Source: Nocardia sp. BMG111209 (GTDB taxonomy: Bacteria; Actinomycetota; Actinomycetes; Mycobacteriales; Mycobacteriaceae). Taken from it: DNA of 64,000 bases. Shown piece by piece: positions 17,424 through 25,416 of the stretch. A program made the position numbers and the translations under genes. Position 1 is the stretch's first letter. Every line of letters starts with the position of its first letter. The DNA lies in assembly GCF_000381925.1 (NCBI RefSeq), contig NZ_KB907309.1:1364001-1428000 (forward strand), given 5' to 3'. Under the pieces are notes generated by a model that did no database searches, was not told the DNA's origin, and worked only from the letters and a program-made list of their open reading frames with translations.

Positions 17424-18788
17424 TCACCCGAGGTTCGGGCTGGTCCGGACGCTGATACCGGAACCGACTCCGCCACCGGAATTGGCATCGATGTCGTCCA
17501 GAATCGCCCGAATCGGGATACCCAGCGATGCGGTGCCGCCGTATTGAGCGAGATCGATATTCGCCTCACGGCAGTTCGGTGCGTCGGCGGCATTGGAACC
17601 ACTGGTGATTCCCAGCGCCATCGTGCCGGACACGATCGCGCCGCCGGAATCGCCGCCCAGGGTGCAGGCGGTGCTGGCGAAGCCGCGGACGGTCTTGGTG
17701 TCGCCCTCGGACGTGTACAGCTCGGTCTCGACCCGGTCCGCCACCACGAAACCACAAGTGAACGTGGACGATTGGCCGGATTTGCAGATCGGCGCGCCGA
17801 CCACCGGATCGGCGGTGCCGGTGATGGTGAGCGTGGTGCCGTTGGCGCCGCGCATCCGCGGCTGATCCATTCCGGCCCGGACGGCCCGGTCGTTCAGCTG
17901 GATCACCGAGTAGTCGAGGCCGGTGCGCCCGCCCAGCTTGGCCTGGACGAAATTGCCGACCTGCACACTGGACTTCAGGTCGCGGACGTTCGGCACGTAC
18001 ACGCCGGCCGCCTGGTCGCCGCTGCCGAGGTTCGGATCGCAGTGTCCCGCACTGATATTCAGCGCGTTACCGGCTCCGTCGACGGCGTTGAAACCGAACG
18101 AGCAGACGTCCACGCTGGTCAGCGACGGATCGTCGAGGGAGGTCTTGGTGCTGATGTAGGTGTCGCCCGCCATCGGCTTGTGCTCGATCGGGCCGCCGCT
18201 GTTCGGCGACAGCACCACCTTCACGTTGGCGATCAGGGTCGGCAGGTTCAACAGGTGACCGGCCGGGGTGTTGGCGACCTGCAGCACGATCTGGCTGTTG
18301 AGGAAGTCGATGGCGACCGAGTTGATCGCGGAGGAGATCTCCCGCGGCAGTCCGCCGATCCAGGAGGTCAGCTGATCCAGCGACCCCTCCAGATTGTCCG
18401 CGGAGATCGGCGCGAGCCGGGTCTGATAACCGTCGGAGGCGGCGATCCGGGCGGCGTCGAGCGAGGTGACCGCCATGACCGGCTTACCGTCGGGATTGAG
18501 CCAGGCACCGGCGAATTCGTCGGGACGCTCGGAGCGGAACTCGCGGGCGTAATCGCGCAACTGCTGCGCGCGGGTCGCGCGGTCGAGATATTCCGCCGCG
18601 GTCATCTTCAGATCGCGGCCGACCGCCTGGACGAGTTCGGGCGGCAACTGATCGGCCGGGGCGTCGGCCGCCGGGGCGGGATCCGCCTGCGCGGCACCGG
18701 AGACGAATACGGGACTGAGAAGTACGGTAGAGGCAATCGCGGTGGTGACTGCTCTGACCGTGGCGCGCCGCGCCGCCAACTTGCGCAT
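17424..18788 (-). CDS. Secreted trypsin-like serine protease (S1), paralogue 2
   Basis: The 454-residue precursor starts MRKLAARRATVRAVTTAIAS with a signal peptide cleaved after AAQA. The pro-region (LPPELVQAVGRDLKMTAAEY) aligns with that of the neighbouring protease, and the catalytic triad is visible as His in NISAGHCD, Asp in GLDYSVIQ and Ser in GGDSGGAI. The usual GDSGGP is GDSGGA here, a mild change near the oxyanion loop. Cysteine pattern (DVCSFGFN/AGHC, ICKSG/TCGF, TACTLGGDSGG/NCRE) mirrors paralogue 1. The two genes look like an old tandem duplication with about the same layout and are probably co-transcribed. Confidence 0.9.
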   Translation of the reverse strand: MRKLAARRATVRAVTTAIASTVLLSPVFVSGAAQADPAPAADAPADQLPPELVQAVGRDLKMTAAEYLDRATRAQQLRDYAREFRSERPDEFAGAWLNPDGKPVMAVTSLDAARIAASDGYQTRLAPISADNLEGSLDQLTSWIGGLPREISSAINSVAIDFLNSQIVLQVANTPAGHLLNLPTLIANVKVVLSPNSGGPIEHKPMAGDTYISTKTSLDDPSLTSVDVCSFGFNAVDGAGNALNISAGHCDPNLGSGDQAAGVYVPNVRDLKSSVQVGNFVQAKLGGRTGLDYSVIQLNDRAVRAGMDQPRMRGANGTTLTITGTADPVVGAPICKSGQSSTFTCGFVVADRVETELYTSEGDTKTVRGFASTACTLGGDSGGAIVSGTMALGITSGSNAADAPNCREANIDLAQYGGTASLGIPIRAILDDIDANSGGGVGSGISVRTSPNLG

Positions 18789-18972
18789 GAAGTCCCTTCG
18801 TCAGGCACCTGGGTTGACCAGGTCGTTCTGCGGGTTGTAAGCCGTTGCGCGGCAACAACCCTCGTCCGCACGAGACCGATCGGCCGGTAGGTTCTCGGTA
18901 AGGATCGGTCAGCGCCCCACTCTAGGGCACTTTCGCGAAGGTTTCGCTACGAACGATCACACCGGGTCTCGG

Positions 18973-20151
18973 TTACTGAGGTATCTGGAGCGTGGGCAGC
19001 CGGGGAATGTCCGGCGACGACCCGTAGGGATCACCGTACGGGTAGGGGTAGGGATACGGGTACGTCGGGGTGCGGGTCGTCGAGCTGCGTGGTGCGCGCC
19101 CGGTGGTGCGCGGCGGCGAGGTCGGCGTGGGTGTCGTGGTGGGCGGCGGCGGAGTGTCGGTGGTGGTCGGTTCCGGGGCGGCCTCGGTGGTCTCCGGCGT
19201 CTCCTGGGTGTCGGCCGGTTCCACACTGGTCGGGGCCGATTCGGACTGGGTGGGGGCGGGTACGGGTGGCGCGGCGGCCGTGGTGGGCGTCGGTGTGGTG
19301 CGCGCGTTCGGGGCTGCGGGGGACATGTTCGCGCGCCACGCCAGTCCCACCACCACGGCGCCGAGCAGCAGGCCCAGGAACGCCGCCGCCGCGACCAGCG
19401 CCGTGGTCCGGCGCGTCCGTCGCGGTAACCGGGTCGCGGTGGTGGCCAGGGCCGTCGGCGGTGCGACGTTCTCGGCGACGGCCGTCGCGTCCTCCGGGCC
19501 GATCGGTTCGGCCAGCGGCATCGCCGCCGAATAGGCCTGTGCCACCCGCGGCTCGTTCAGTGCGGGCAGGACATCGGTGACCTGCAGCGAGGTCTCGCTG
19601 TGCGTCGGGTCGGGCGGGGTGGTGCCCGCCGGGGTCGACAGCACCGCCGACAGCGCGGCCTGCGCGGCGGCGTGGGCGACGGCGTATCCGGAGGCTCCGG
19701 GTTCCACCACCAGATCGCCCTCGCTGACCAGCACCACCGCGCGCAGGCCGAGATAGTCCAGCGCGTCCCGCACCGAGCGCACATCCTCCTCCGGCCAGCC
19801 CGGCGGATAGGTGGCGTAGAACTCCGCGGGCCCGACCAGATGTTCCGCGACGAGGTTGATCAGGCAGAACAGTGCGGTGGCGAGCAGATCCTCCGGCCGG
19901 TACGCGGGGCCCGAATCCACCGAGACACCCGCCGGATCGCCGATGGCGGAGACGAAGTTCCGGATCGAGTGGCTGTGCCCCGGCAGCGGCTGACCACCGA
20001 GTTCGGTATCGCCGTCGTCGGCCATGTGCAGTACCGACTCGCGGAGGACGTAATGGGGTTCGGGCGCACCGGCACCCGGACTGCCGACGCCGGCGACGAT
20101 CGCGGCAACGCTCACGTCCTCGGCGATCCGCAGGCCGACCCCTGTCGCCAT
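18973..20151 (-). CDS. Membrane-anchored half-Hsp70 (ATPase lobe I) protein
   Basis: The 392-residue protein has an N-terminal part (1-180) that follows lobe I of an Hsp70 ATPase domain: an opening strand GLRIAEDVSVAAIV, then RPEDLLATALFCLINLVAEH and FYATYPPGWPEEDVRSVRDA, lined up with the DnaK segments around ARVLMKLK and [16 protein letters not shown]. The phosphate-binding DxGTT and the lobe II motifs are absent, so ATP hydrolysis is doubtful. A single membrane helix (about 250-272) is followed by a Thr/Pro-rich tail ending in a run of YP dipeptides, presumably outside. It is the last gene of a three-gene minus-strand set, 72 bp after the IniR-like gene. The Hsp70 relation is my reading, not a search result. 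Confidence 0.7.
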   Translation of the reverse strand: MATGVGLRIAEDVSVAAIVAGVGSPGAGAPEPHYVLRESVLHMADDGDTELGGQPLPGHSHSIRNFVSAIGDPAGVSVDSGPAYRPEDLLATALFCLINLVAEHLVGPAEFYATYPPGWPEEDVRSVRDALDYLGLRAVVLVSEGDLVVEPGASGYAVAHAAAQAALSAVLSTPAGTTPPDPTHSETSLQVTDVLPALNEPRVAQAYSAAMPLAEPIGPEDATAVAENVAPPTALATTATRLPRRTRRTTALVAAAAFLGLLLGAVVVGLAWRANMSPAAPNARTTPTPTTAAAPPVPAPTQSESAPTSVEPADTQETPETTEAAPEPTTTDTPPPPTTTPTPTSPPRTTGRAPRSSTTRTPTYPYPYPYPYGDPYGSSPDIPRLPTLQIPQ

Positions 20152-20223
20152 CTCCCTTACCTCGCTTCGATGTACGGTGCGCCATCGTGCACGGCCGTCC
20201 GCAGTATCACACCGGGCGGGGTG

Positions 20224-23200
20224 TCACACCAGCAGCGAGCCGTGTCCCATGGCGCGGAGCATAGACAATAACTCCGACCTGGAACCGGCTCCGATGCGAC
20301 GTCGGATCCGTGCGACATGATGCTCCACCGTCTTCGCCGAGATGTACAGTCGAGCGCCTATTTCCCGGTAGGTCAGACCGAGCAGCACCAGCTCCGCGAC
20401 CTCGCGTTCCCGTTCGCTGAGAATGGTGCCGGGCGCGGGCGCCGGCGCCGTGGGCGGCGGCATCGCGGCCTCGGATCGTGCCGCGCGCTGCTGCGGCCTG
20501 GCCTCGGCGCGAACCGTCCGGGCCAGCTTGAGCAGCGCCGTCGCCACCGCCGGATCCGGCGCCGCCAGCGCGGCGTCGGAGGCCAGCCGACCGGCGTCCC
20601 AGATCATCCCGATCCCGGCGAGCCGCCGGACCGCGGCGGCCACGCCGTCGTGATCGACCTCACCGCGCAGTGCCAGCACCCAGGTGCGACCGGCGTCGGC
20701 GAGGACCGCGGCGTGGATATCGCCGGCCTGCGCGGCGGCCTTCAGGCGTTGTGCGGGGGGTACCAGCTCGTCCGGGCGCTCCCGGGCGATCGAGGCCTGG
20801 ATGGCGTACCAGTGGAAAGCGTTCGCCCAGGCCGGGGGATATCCGAGCCGTTGCAGCAGCTCCGCGGCCGCGTCGACCAGCGTCGCCACCCGGCCCTCGT
20901 CGCGCAGCCGGATGGCCGCGAGCCAGAGCTCACCGATCGGCAACAGCGCCAGCAGATCCGCCGTCACGTCGTCGAACAGCGGACGGGCGGCCTCCCAGGC
21001 CCGGGTCAGCGCGGCGTGATCACCACTGCGGCGGGCCAGGCCGACGGTCACTCCGTGCGCGAGCAGCCGGTCACGGGCCTGGAGTGCGGCGAGATCCAGC
21101 GCGGTGACGATATCTGCGGCGCCCTGTTCGTCGCCACCGAGCATTGCCGTCCAGGCGGTGAGCACCAGCAGCTGCGGATCCTGCTCGGACCCGCCGCGCA
21201 GCGCGTCGGCGGCGCGGCGCGGTTCGCCCATGCTGAGGCACAGCAGGGTCGCGATCGACGCCGCGGTACAGGGCAGGAAGCGGTTCGAGGCGCCACCCGG
21301 CGCGACCTCGGCGCGCGCGGCCTGGATCAGCGCCGATGCGGCAGGGGTGACCGTGGATCGGGATTCACCCAGCGCCGGGTCCACCCCCATCGCGCTTGCC
21401 GACCCGGGAGTTGTTGCCTCGGTGATGGTTCCGTTCGGAGTGGACGAACCCGCCGGCCCACCGCGCGGTGCCGCATAGACCGACCCGGAAGTTGTTGTGC
21501 TGGTGATGGTTCCGGTCGAGGTGACCGAACCCGCGAGCCCACCGCGCGGTGTCGCGTCGGTCGGCCCGGAAGTTGTTGTGCTGGTGCCGGTTCCGTTCGG
21601 ACTCGACGTAACCGCATTCCCACCGTGAGCTGCCGCGATCGTCTGCGGGGCGGCCGCCGCGGTGCTGTCGATCGCGGGCAGGTACGTGGCGCCGGTCGAC
21701 GGCACTGATGCCGCCGCGCCGATCCCGGGAAGGTGGGTGAGGCCGGTGGACGGTACGGATGTCGTCTCGTCGATCGCGGGCAGGTATGTGGCGCTGGTAG
21801 ACGGCATCGATACCGCTGCGCCGATCCTGGGAAGGTGGGTGGGACCGGTGGACGGCGGCACGGATGTCGACTCATCGATTGCGGGGAGATAGGTGGTGGA
21901 CGGCACCGATGTCGACTCGCCGACAGTGGGCAGATGGGTGGGGCCGGTGGACGATACCGATGTCGGTTCGCCGACCGAGGGAAGGTAGGTGAGGCCGGTG
22001 GCGGGGATCGGTGGTGTCGTCGCGCCGGTGGTCGGCAGATAGGTGGGTGCTGCGGCGGTGGTCCCGTTGATCGGGGACGGACTCGTGCCGTGCACGAGCG
22101 GGGTGGTCTGCTCGATCGGGAACGGATCCGTCGCGCCGTCCGCCGCTGTGGTGACCGCGGTTGTGGACGGATGTGCGGTATCGGCGGACGGGTCCGTCGC
22201 GCCGACGGAACGGCCCAGGGCCGCGACGATCAGGGCGGCGCGCGCGGTCGCGTCGGTCGGCGGCCAGCGGTCCGCGGTGGCGGACAGTGCGGCCGCGGCC
22301 TCCACCTCACCGGCCAGGTACTGCACCGTCGCGCCGACGGCCCAGTCCGCGCCCACCCGGTGCGCTCCCAGCCACGAGTACAACTGGGCGGCGCGTTGCA
22401 CCAGCCCGCGGCGGGTCCACACGCCCGCGCAGATGCGCACGGCCGCAGCCAGATCCGCGTCCGAGACGTCGGTGCGGCCCAGTACCGGTTCGGCCAGCCG
22501 CAACGCGGTGTCGCCGTCGCCGGCCTGCGCGGCGGCCTCGGCCCAGCGCACCGCGACCGCCTGCGGATCGGCGCCCGCCGCCACCGCCGCGGTGTAGTAG
22601 CGCACGGCGTCGTCGGTCTTCTCGGCTGCCGCGCAGAGGTATTCGGCCAGCCGGGGTTCCCGGACGCCGGACTCCGCGAGCAGCAGGGCGGTGTGATCGC
22701 GCAGCAGTCCCGCGTCGAGACGGGCCTCCAGCAGCCGTCGCTGCACCGTCAGGTAACGGCGGTCGCCGACCAGGGTGCGCAGGGGTGCGACCGCCGGCGC
22801 GGGGAGCAGATCGGCATCGGTCACCAGCGCGCCGGCTCGGGCCCGGTCGATGAGATCCCAGGCGGTGGCGTGGTCGACGCCGAGTACCTCGGTCAGTTCG
22901 CCGGGATCCAGCCCCGCGCCGGTGGCGGCGACGACCAGTACCTCCAGCAGGTCGGGTTCCGTCCGATCCAGCAGTGCCCGAGCCCAATTCGTCACGGCCG
23001 CGTCGACGGCGGCGATCCCGGCGTCCAAGCGGGCGGCGCAGGCGGCGGTGAGCGCCGTGACCACGCCGCCGTGGATACCGCCGGTCTGGCGGTGGATGTG
23101 CTGGGTCACCGATCGCGGCACGGTCATCCCCAGTTCACGGGCGAACGGGGCGATATCGGCGCTGCCCAGGGCACGCAGTTCGAGTACCCGGCCGCGGCGC

Positions 23201-23595
23201 GACACGGTCTCGGCGAGCGCGCGCAGCCCGAGGTCGTGCGGCCGCGGGCGGGTGGCGACGACGATCGTCCGGTTACCGGACTCCACGACGGCGCGAAGTC
23301 GTTCCAGCGCCGCCGGTTCCAGCGTGTGGGCATCGTCGATGATCAGCGCCGCCGGTGCGGCGTCGCGGCCGATATCGGGTCCGTCGTCCGGCGGCACATC
23401 GGCGCGGGACGCGATCCCGCGGGCGTGCAACCGGTCCCGGATCGCCGCCAGCAGGGTGGATTTACCGGTTCCGCAACGGCCGCGGACCAGATGGATGAGC
23501 GGACGCGAGGACGCGGTGTCGAACTCCCGCAGGATCTCTCGTGCGCCCGGCAGTGAGGCGAACGCGATGGTCGGGGACACGGTCACCTCATCCAT
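20224..23595 (-). CDS. iniR: IniR-like AAA-TPR-LuxR transcriptional activator with repeat insert
   Basis: The 1123-residue cytosolic regulator has Walker A GRCGTGKST at about residues 39-47, Walker B AALIIDDAHTLEP, a helical TPR-like body and a C-terminal LuxR helix-turn-helix (residues 1058-1115, YISAKTVEHHVARIRRRIGA). By order and neighbourhood it matches Rv0339c/IniR, the activator of the iniBAC envelope-stress operon in mycobacteria; an IniB-like gene lies divergently nearby. Residues 450-750 are a Ser/Thr/Pro-rich insert of two repeat families, absent from ordinary regulators. ATG 23595 overlaps the Hsp70-like gene by 8 bp; GTG at 23586 or 23580 is possible. Its target is probably the IniB-like promoter (inference). 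Confidence 0.8.
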   Translation of the reverse strand: MDEVTVSPTIAFASLPGAREILREFDTASSRPLIHLVRGRCGTGKSTLLAAIRDRLHARGIASRADVPPDDGPDIGRDAAPAALIIDDAHTLEPAALERLRAVVESGNRTIVVATRPRPHDLGLRALAETVSRRGRVLELRALGSADIAPFARELGMTVPRSVTQHIHRQTGGIHGGVVTALTAACAARLDAGIAAVDAAVTNWARALLDRTEPDLLEVLVVAATGAGLDPGELTEVLGVDHATAWDLIDRARAGALVTDADLLPAPAVAPLRTLVGDRRYLTVQRRLLEARLDAGLLRDHTALLLAESGVREPRLAEYLCAAAEKTDDAVRYYTAAVAAGADPQAVAVRWAEAAAQAGDGDTALRLAEPVLGRTDVSDADLAAAVRICAGVWTRRGLVQRAAQLYSWLGAHRVGADWAVGATVQYLAGEVEAAAALSATADRWPPTDATARAALIVAALGRSVGATDPSADTAHPSTTAVTTAADGATDPFPIEQTTPLVHGTSPSPINGTTAAAPTYLPTTGATTPPIPATGLTYLPSVGEPTSVSSTGPTHLPTVGESTSVPSTTYLPAIDESTSVPPSTGPTHLPRIGAAVSMPSTSATYLPAIDETTSVPSTGLTHLPGIGAAASVPSTGATYLPAIDSTAAAAPQTIAAAHGGNAVTSSPNGTGTSTTTSGPTDATPRGGLAGSVTSTGTITSTTTSGSVYAAPRGGPAGSSTPNGTITEATTPGSASAMGVDPALGESRSTVTPAASALIQAARAEVAPGGASNRFLPCTAASIATLLCLSMGEPRRAADALRGGSEQDPQLLVLTAWTAMLGGDEQGAADIVTALDLAALQARDRLLAHGVTVGLARRSGDHAALTRAWEAARPLFDDVTADLLALLPIGELWLAAIRLRDEGRVATLVDAAAELLQRLGYPPAWANAFHWYAIQASIARERPDELVPPAQRLKAAAQAGDIHAAVLADAGRTWVLALRGEVDHDGVAAAVRRLAGIGMIWDAGRLASDAALAAPDPAVATALLKLARTVRAEARPQQRAARSEAAMPPPTAPAPAPGTILSEREREVAELVLLGLTYREIGARLYISAKTVEHHVARIRRRIGAGSRSELLSMLRAMGHGSLLV
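21400..22050. repeat. Two repeat families inside the IniR-like gene
   Basis: 21400-21625 contains about three copies of a roughly 78-bp unit (marked by GTTGTTG and CCACCGCGCGGTG). 21655-22050 contains alternating units of about 48-51 bp that encode TYLPAIDExTSVPSTG and THLPxIGxAxSVPSTG. All unit lengths keep the reading frame. Copies are diverged, so the array is not a recent expansion throughout. Confidence 0.85.
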
Positions 23596-25135
23596 CCACG
23601 CGGGAGAGTATCGGCCCGGCCGCCTGCGGGACCGAACCCGTTCCGCTCGAATCCGATACCGTGCCCGGATCGTCGACCCGGCCCGGTGACAGTTCCGAAT
23701 CCTCCGGTGCGAGAGTCGGATCGGACTGTGGCGGTAGGCCGTTCGAGTTCGAATCCGGTCCGGTCGCCGCGACGGTCGTGGTGGGCACCACCGGGGAGGC
23801 GATCCCCGGCGCGGCCGTCGGCCGGGTCGCGCTGACGGAACCACTCATCGGATCCGACGTCTGCCGGGACGTGCCCAGCCCCACGATGCCGGTGGCCAGC
23901 ATCGCGACCGCGACCAGCGCGCCGCCGAACATCGCCAGTCGCCGGCGGGCCGGACCGTGGTCCCGAGGCCGGGGTAGGTCCGGGGTGTCCCGGCCGGGCC
24001 GCGAATCCGGTTCGGGCGGTGCGGTGGCCGCGATCGGTGGTACGGGGGGCACCGGCGGAATCGGGGGTACCGCCGCCGGTGTCACGGTGATGGTCGGCGC
24101 GGCCGGGATCGGTTCGGTGATCGCGGCCGAAACCACCATCGTGGCAACGGATTCCGTGGACGTCTGCAGCAGATCCACCGCCAGCAGCGCGGCGCCGCGG
24201 GCCGCGGTCCGGGCGGGATCGCTCGCGGACATCACCGGCAGGCCGAATTCGGTCGAAAGCAGTTCCGCCACCAGGGGAATCGAGGCGCAGCCGCCGGTCA
24301 GCAGGAATCCGCCCAGTCCCTTCGGCACGACCTCGGCGCGGCGGAGGGTGGTCCGGACCAGACCCAGTGTGTCGAGCAGCGATTCGCGGTAGAGATCCTC
24401 CACCTCGTCCCGGACCAATCGGATATCTCGCATCACTCCGGGCAGCCGGATCGGAACGATCGTGGCGGAATTTCCGGAAAGGTCTTCTTTCGCAATTTGA
24501 CAGCGGCGTCGCAGTACCGCCAATTCCCTTTCGACGTCCGGATCCAAGGGGTCCAGTTCGACGTCGCGCAGTACGTTTGCCAGGACGTAACGCATGATGA
24601 GCAGGTCGAATTCGGCGCCACCCACCTCGGTACCGCGCATCGGCACGCCGAGCAGCCCGCCGCGCGGTCCGCCGCGCACCGCCGAGACCGTCACTCCGGT
24701 GGCGCCGAGGTCGTACACCACCACGACATCGGTCCCGACCCCGTATTCGTGCTCCAGCCAGCGCAGGGCCGCGGTCGGCTCCGGCACCAGCGCGACGTCG
24801 CGGCGGCCAGCCCAGTCCAGTGCCGTGCGCTGCGCCGCCATGGTCTGCCGTGACCACCACGCGGGGCAGCCGACCACCGTGGTGGCGGGCGCGTAATCGT
24901 CGATCACGCGGCCGATCAGCGCCGCCACCAGGTCGGCGGCCCGCACCGACACCCCGTTCTCGCTGAGGATGTCGGCGGAATCACCGACCCGGGACAATAG
25001 GTTTTGCGACAATTCGGGCGCCGGAATCGGCGCGCTGGGTCGAATCTGCGTGGCGCCCCGGTGTGCCCCGGAGGTCGTCACGGCGACGGTGTTCGCCGCG
25101 CCGACGGTGATGCCGAGCGCCAGGCCCTGAGTCAT
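23588..25135 (-). CDS. Membrane-anchored Hsp70-type ATPase domain protein
   Basis: The 515-residue protein begins at ATG 25135 after AGGGG. The first 340 residues are an Hsp70/actin-fold ATPase domain: phosphate-1 GITVGAANTVAV, VPEPTAALRWLEHEYG, phosphate-2 VYDLGATGVTVSAV, and adenosine motif LLTGGCASIPLVAELL. The canonical DLGTTNS is changed to TVGAANT. There is no peptide-binding domain; instead a Pro-rich linker leads to one membrane helix (about 396-416) and a Ser/Thr/Pro extracytoplasmic tail. It is the first gene of the minus-strand set with the IniR-like regulator, and its stop codon overlaps that gene's start. It may sense or gate the regulator through nucleotide state (speculative). 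Confidence 0.85.
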   Translation of the reverse strand: MTQGLALGITVGAANTVAVTTSGAHRGATQIRPSAPIPAPELSQNLLSRVGDSADILSENGVSVRAADLVAALIGRVIDDYAPATTVVGCPAWWSRQTMAAQRTALDWAGRRDVALVPEPTAALRWLEHEYGVGTDVVVVYDLGATGVTVSAVRGGPRGGLLGVPMRGTEVGGAEFDLLIMRYVLANVLRDVELDPLDPDVERELAVLRRRCQIAKEDLSGNSATIVPIRLPGVMRDIRLVRDEVEDLYRESLLDTLGLVRTTLRRAEVVPKGLGGFLLTGGCASIPLVAELLSTEFGLPVMSASDPARTAARGAALLAVDLLQTSTESVATMVVSAAITEPIPAAPTITVTPAAVPPIPPVPPVPPIAATAPPEPDSRPGRDTPDLPRPRDHGPARRRLAMFGGALVAVAMLATGIVGLGTSRQTSDPMSGSVSATRPTAAPGIASPVVPTTTVAATGPDSNSNGLPPQSDPTLAPEDSELSPGRVDDPGTVSDSSGTGSVPQAAGPILSRVDG

Positions 25136-25416
25136 TCGAGAACCCCTGTCGTTCGAAACGCGTGCATGTGCGTCACGTGCCGGTTGACTAGCCGTACGGT
25201 CACTGCGATCTACCCGCCTGTCGGTTGCTGAGCGGGTTGCGTTACCGACTTCGGGAAAATTCGGGGATATTCCCCTAATCCGCGGTTCGCCCCCAACATG
25301 GACGCTCCGGATTTCGGGGGGTGCGGCCCCGATTCGGAAGGCTCCGTGATCTTCCTAGCGTGAAAGCAATTCACCGCGGACCGCTCGGCCGGCCGCCGAT
25401 CCGGAGAGGGAGTTCG
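25136..25416. promoter_or_regulatory. Divergent promoter region, Hsp70-like/IniR set and IniB-like gene
   Basis: The 281-bp spacer separates two divergent transcripts. A perfect palindrome GGGGA-TAT-TCCCC lies at 25263-25275, and a second G/C inverted repeat (GGGGG...GCCCC) at 25316-25327. Both are candidates for a regulator such as the IniR-like protein. No sure -35/-10 could be assigned. The IniB-like ATG is preceded by GGAGAGGGAG. Confidence 0.4.

Noticed and set aside
15525..18890. A 1121-codon plus-strand open frame opposite the two protease genes
   Set aside because: It is the antisense shadow of two genes with signal peptides, catalytic triads and terminators. Its translation is Arg/Gly-rich without any domain.
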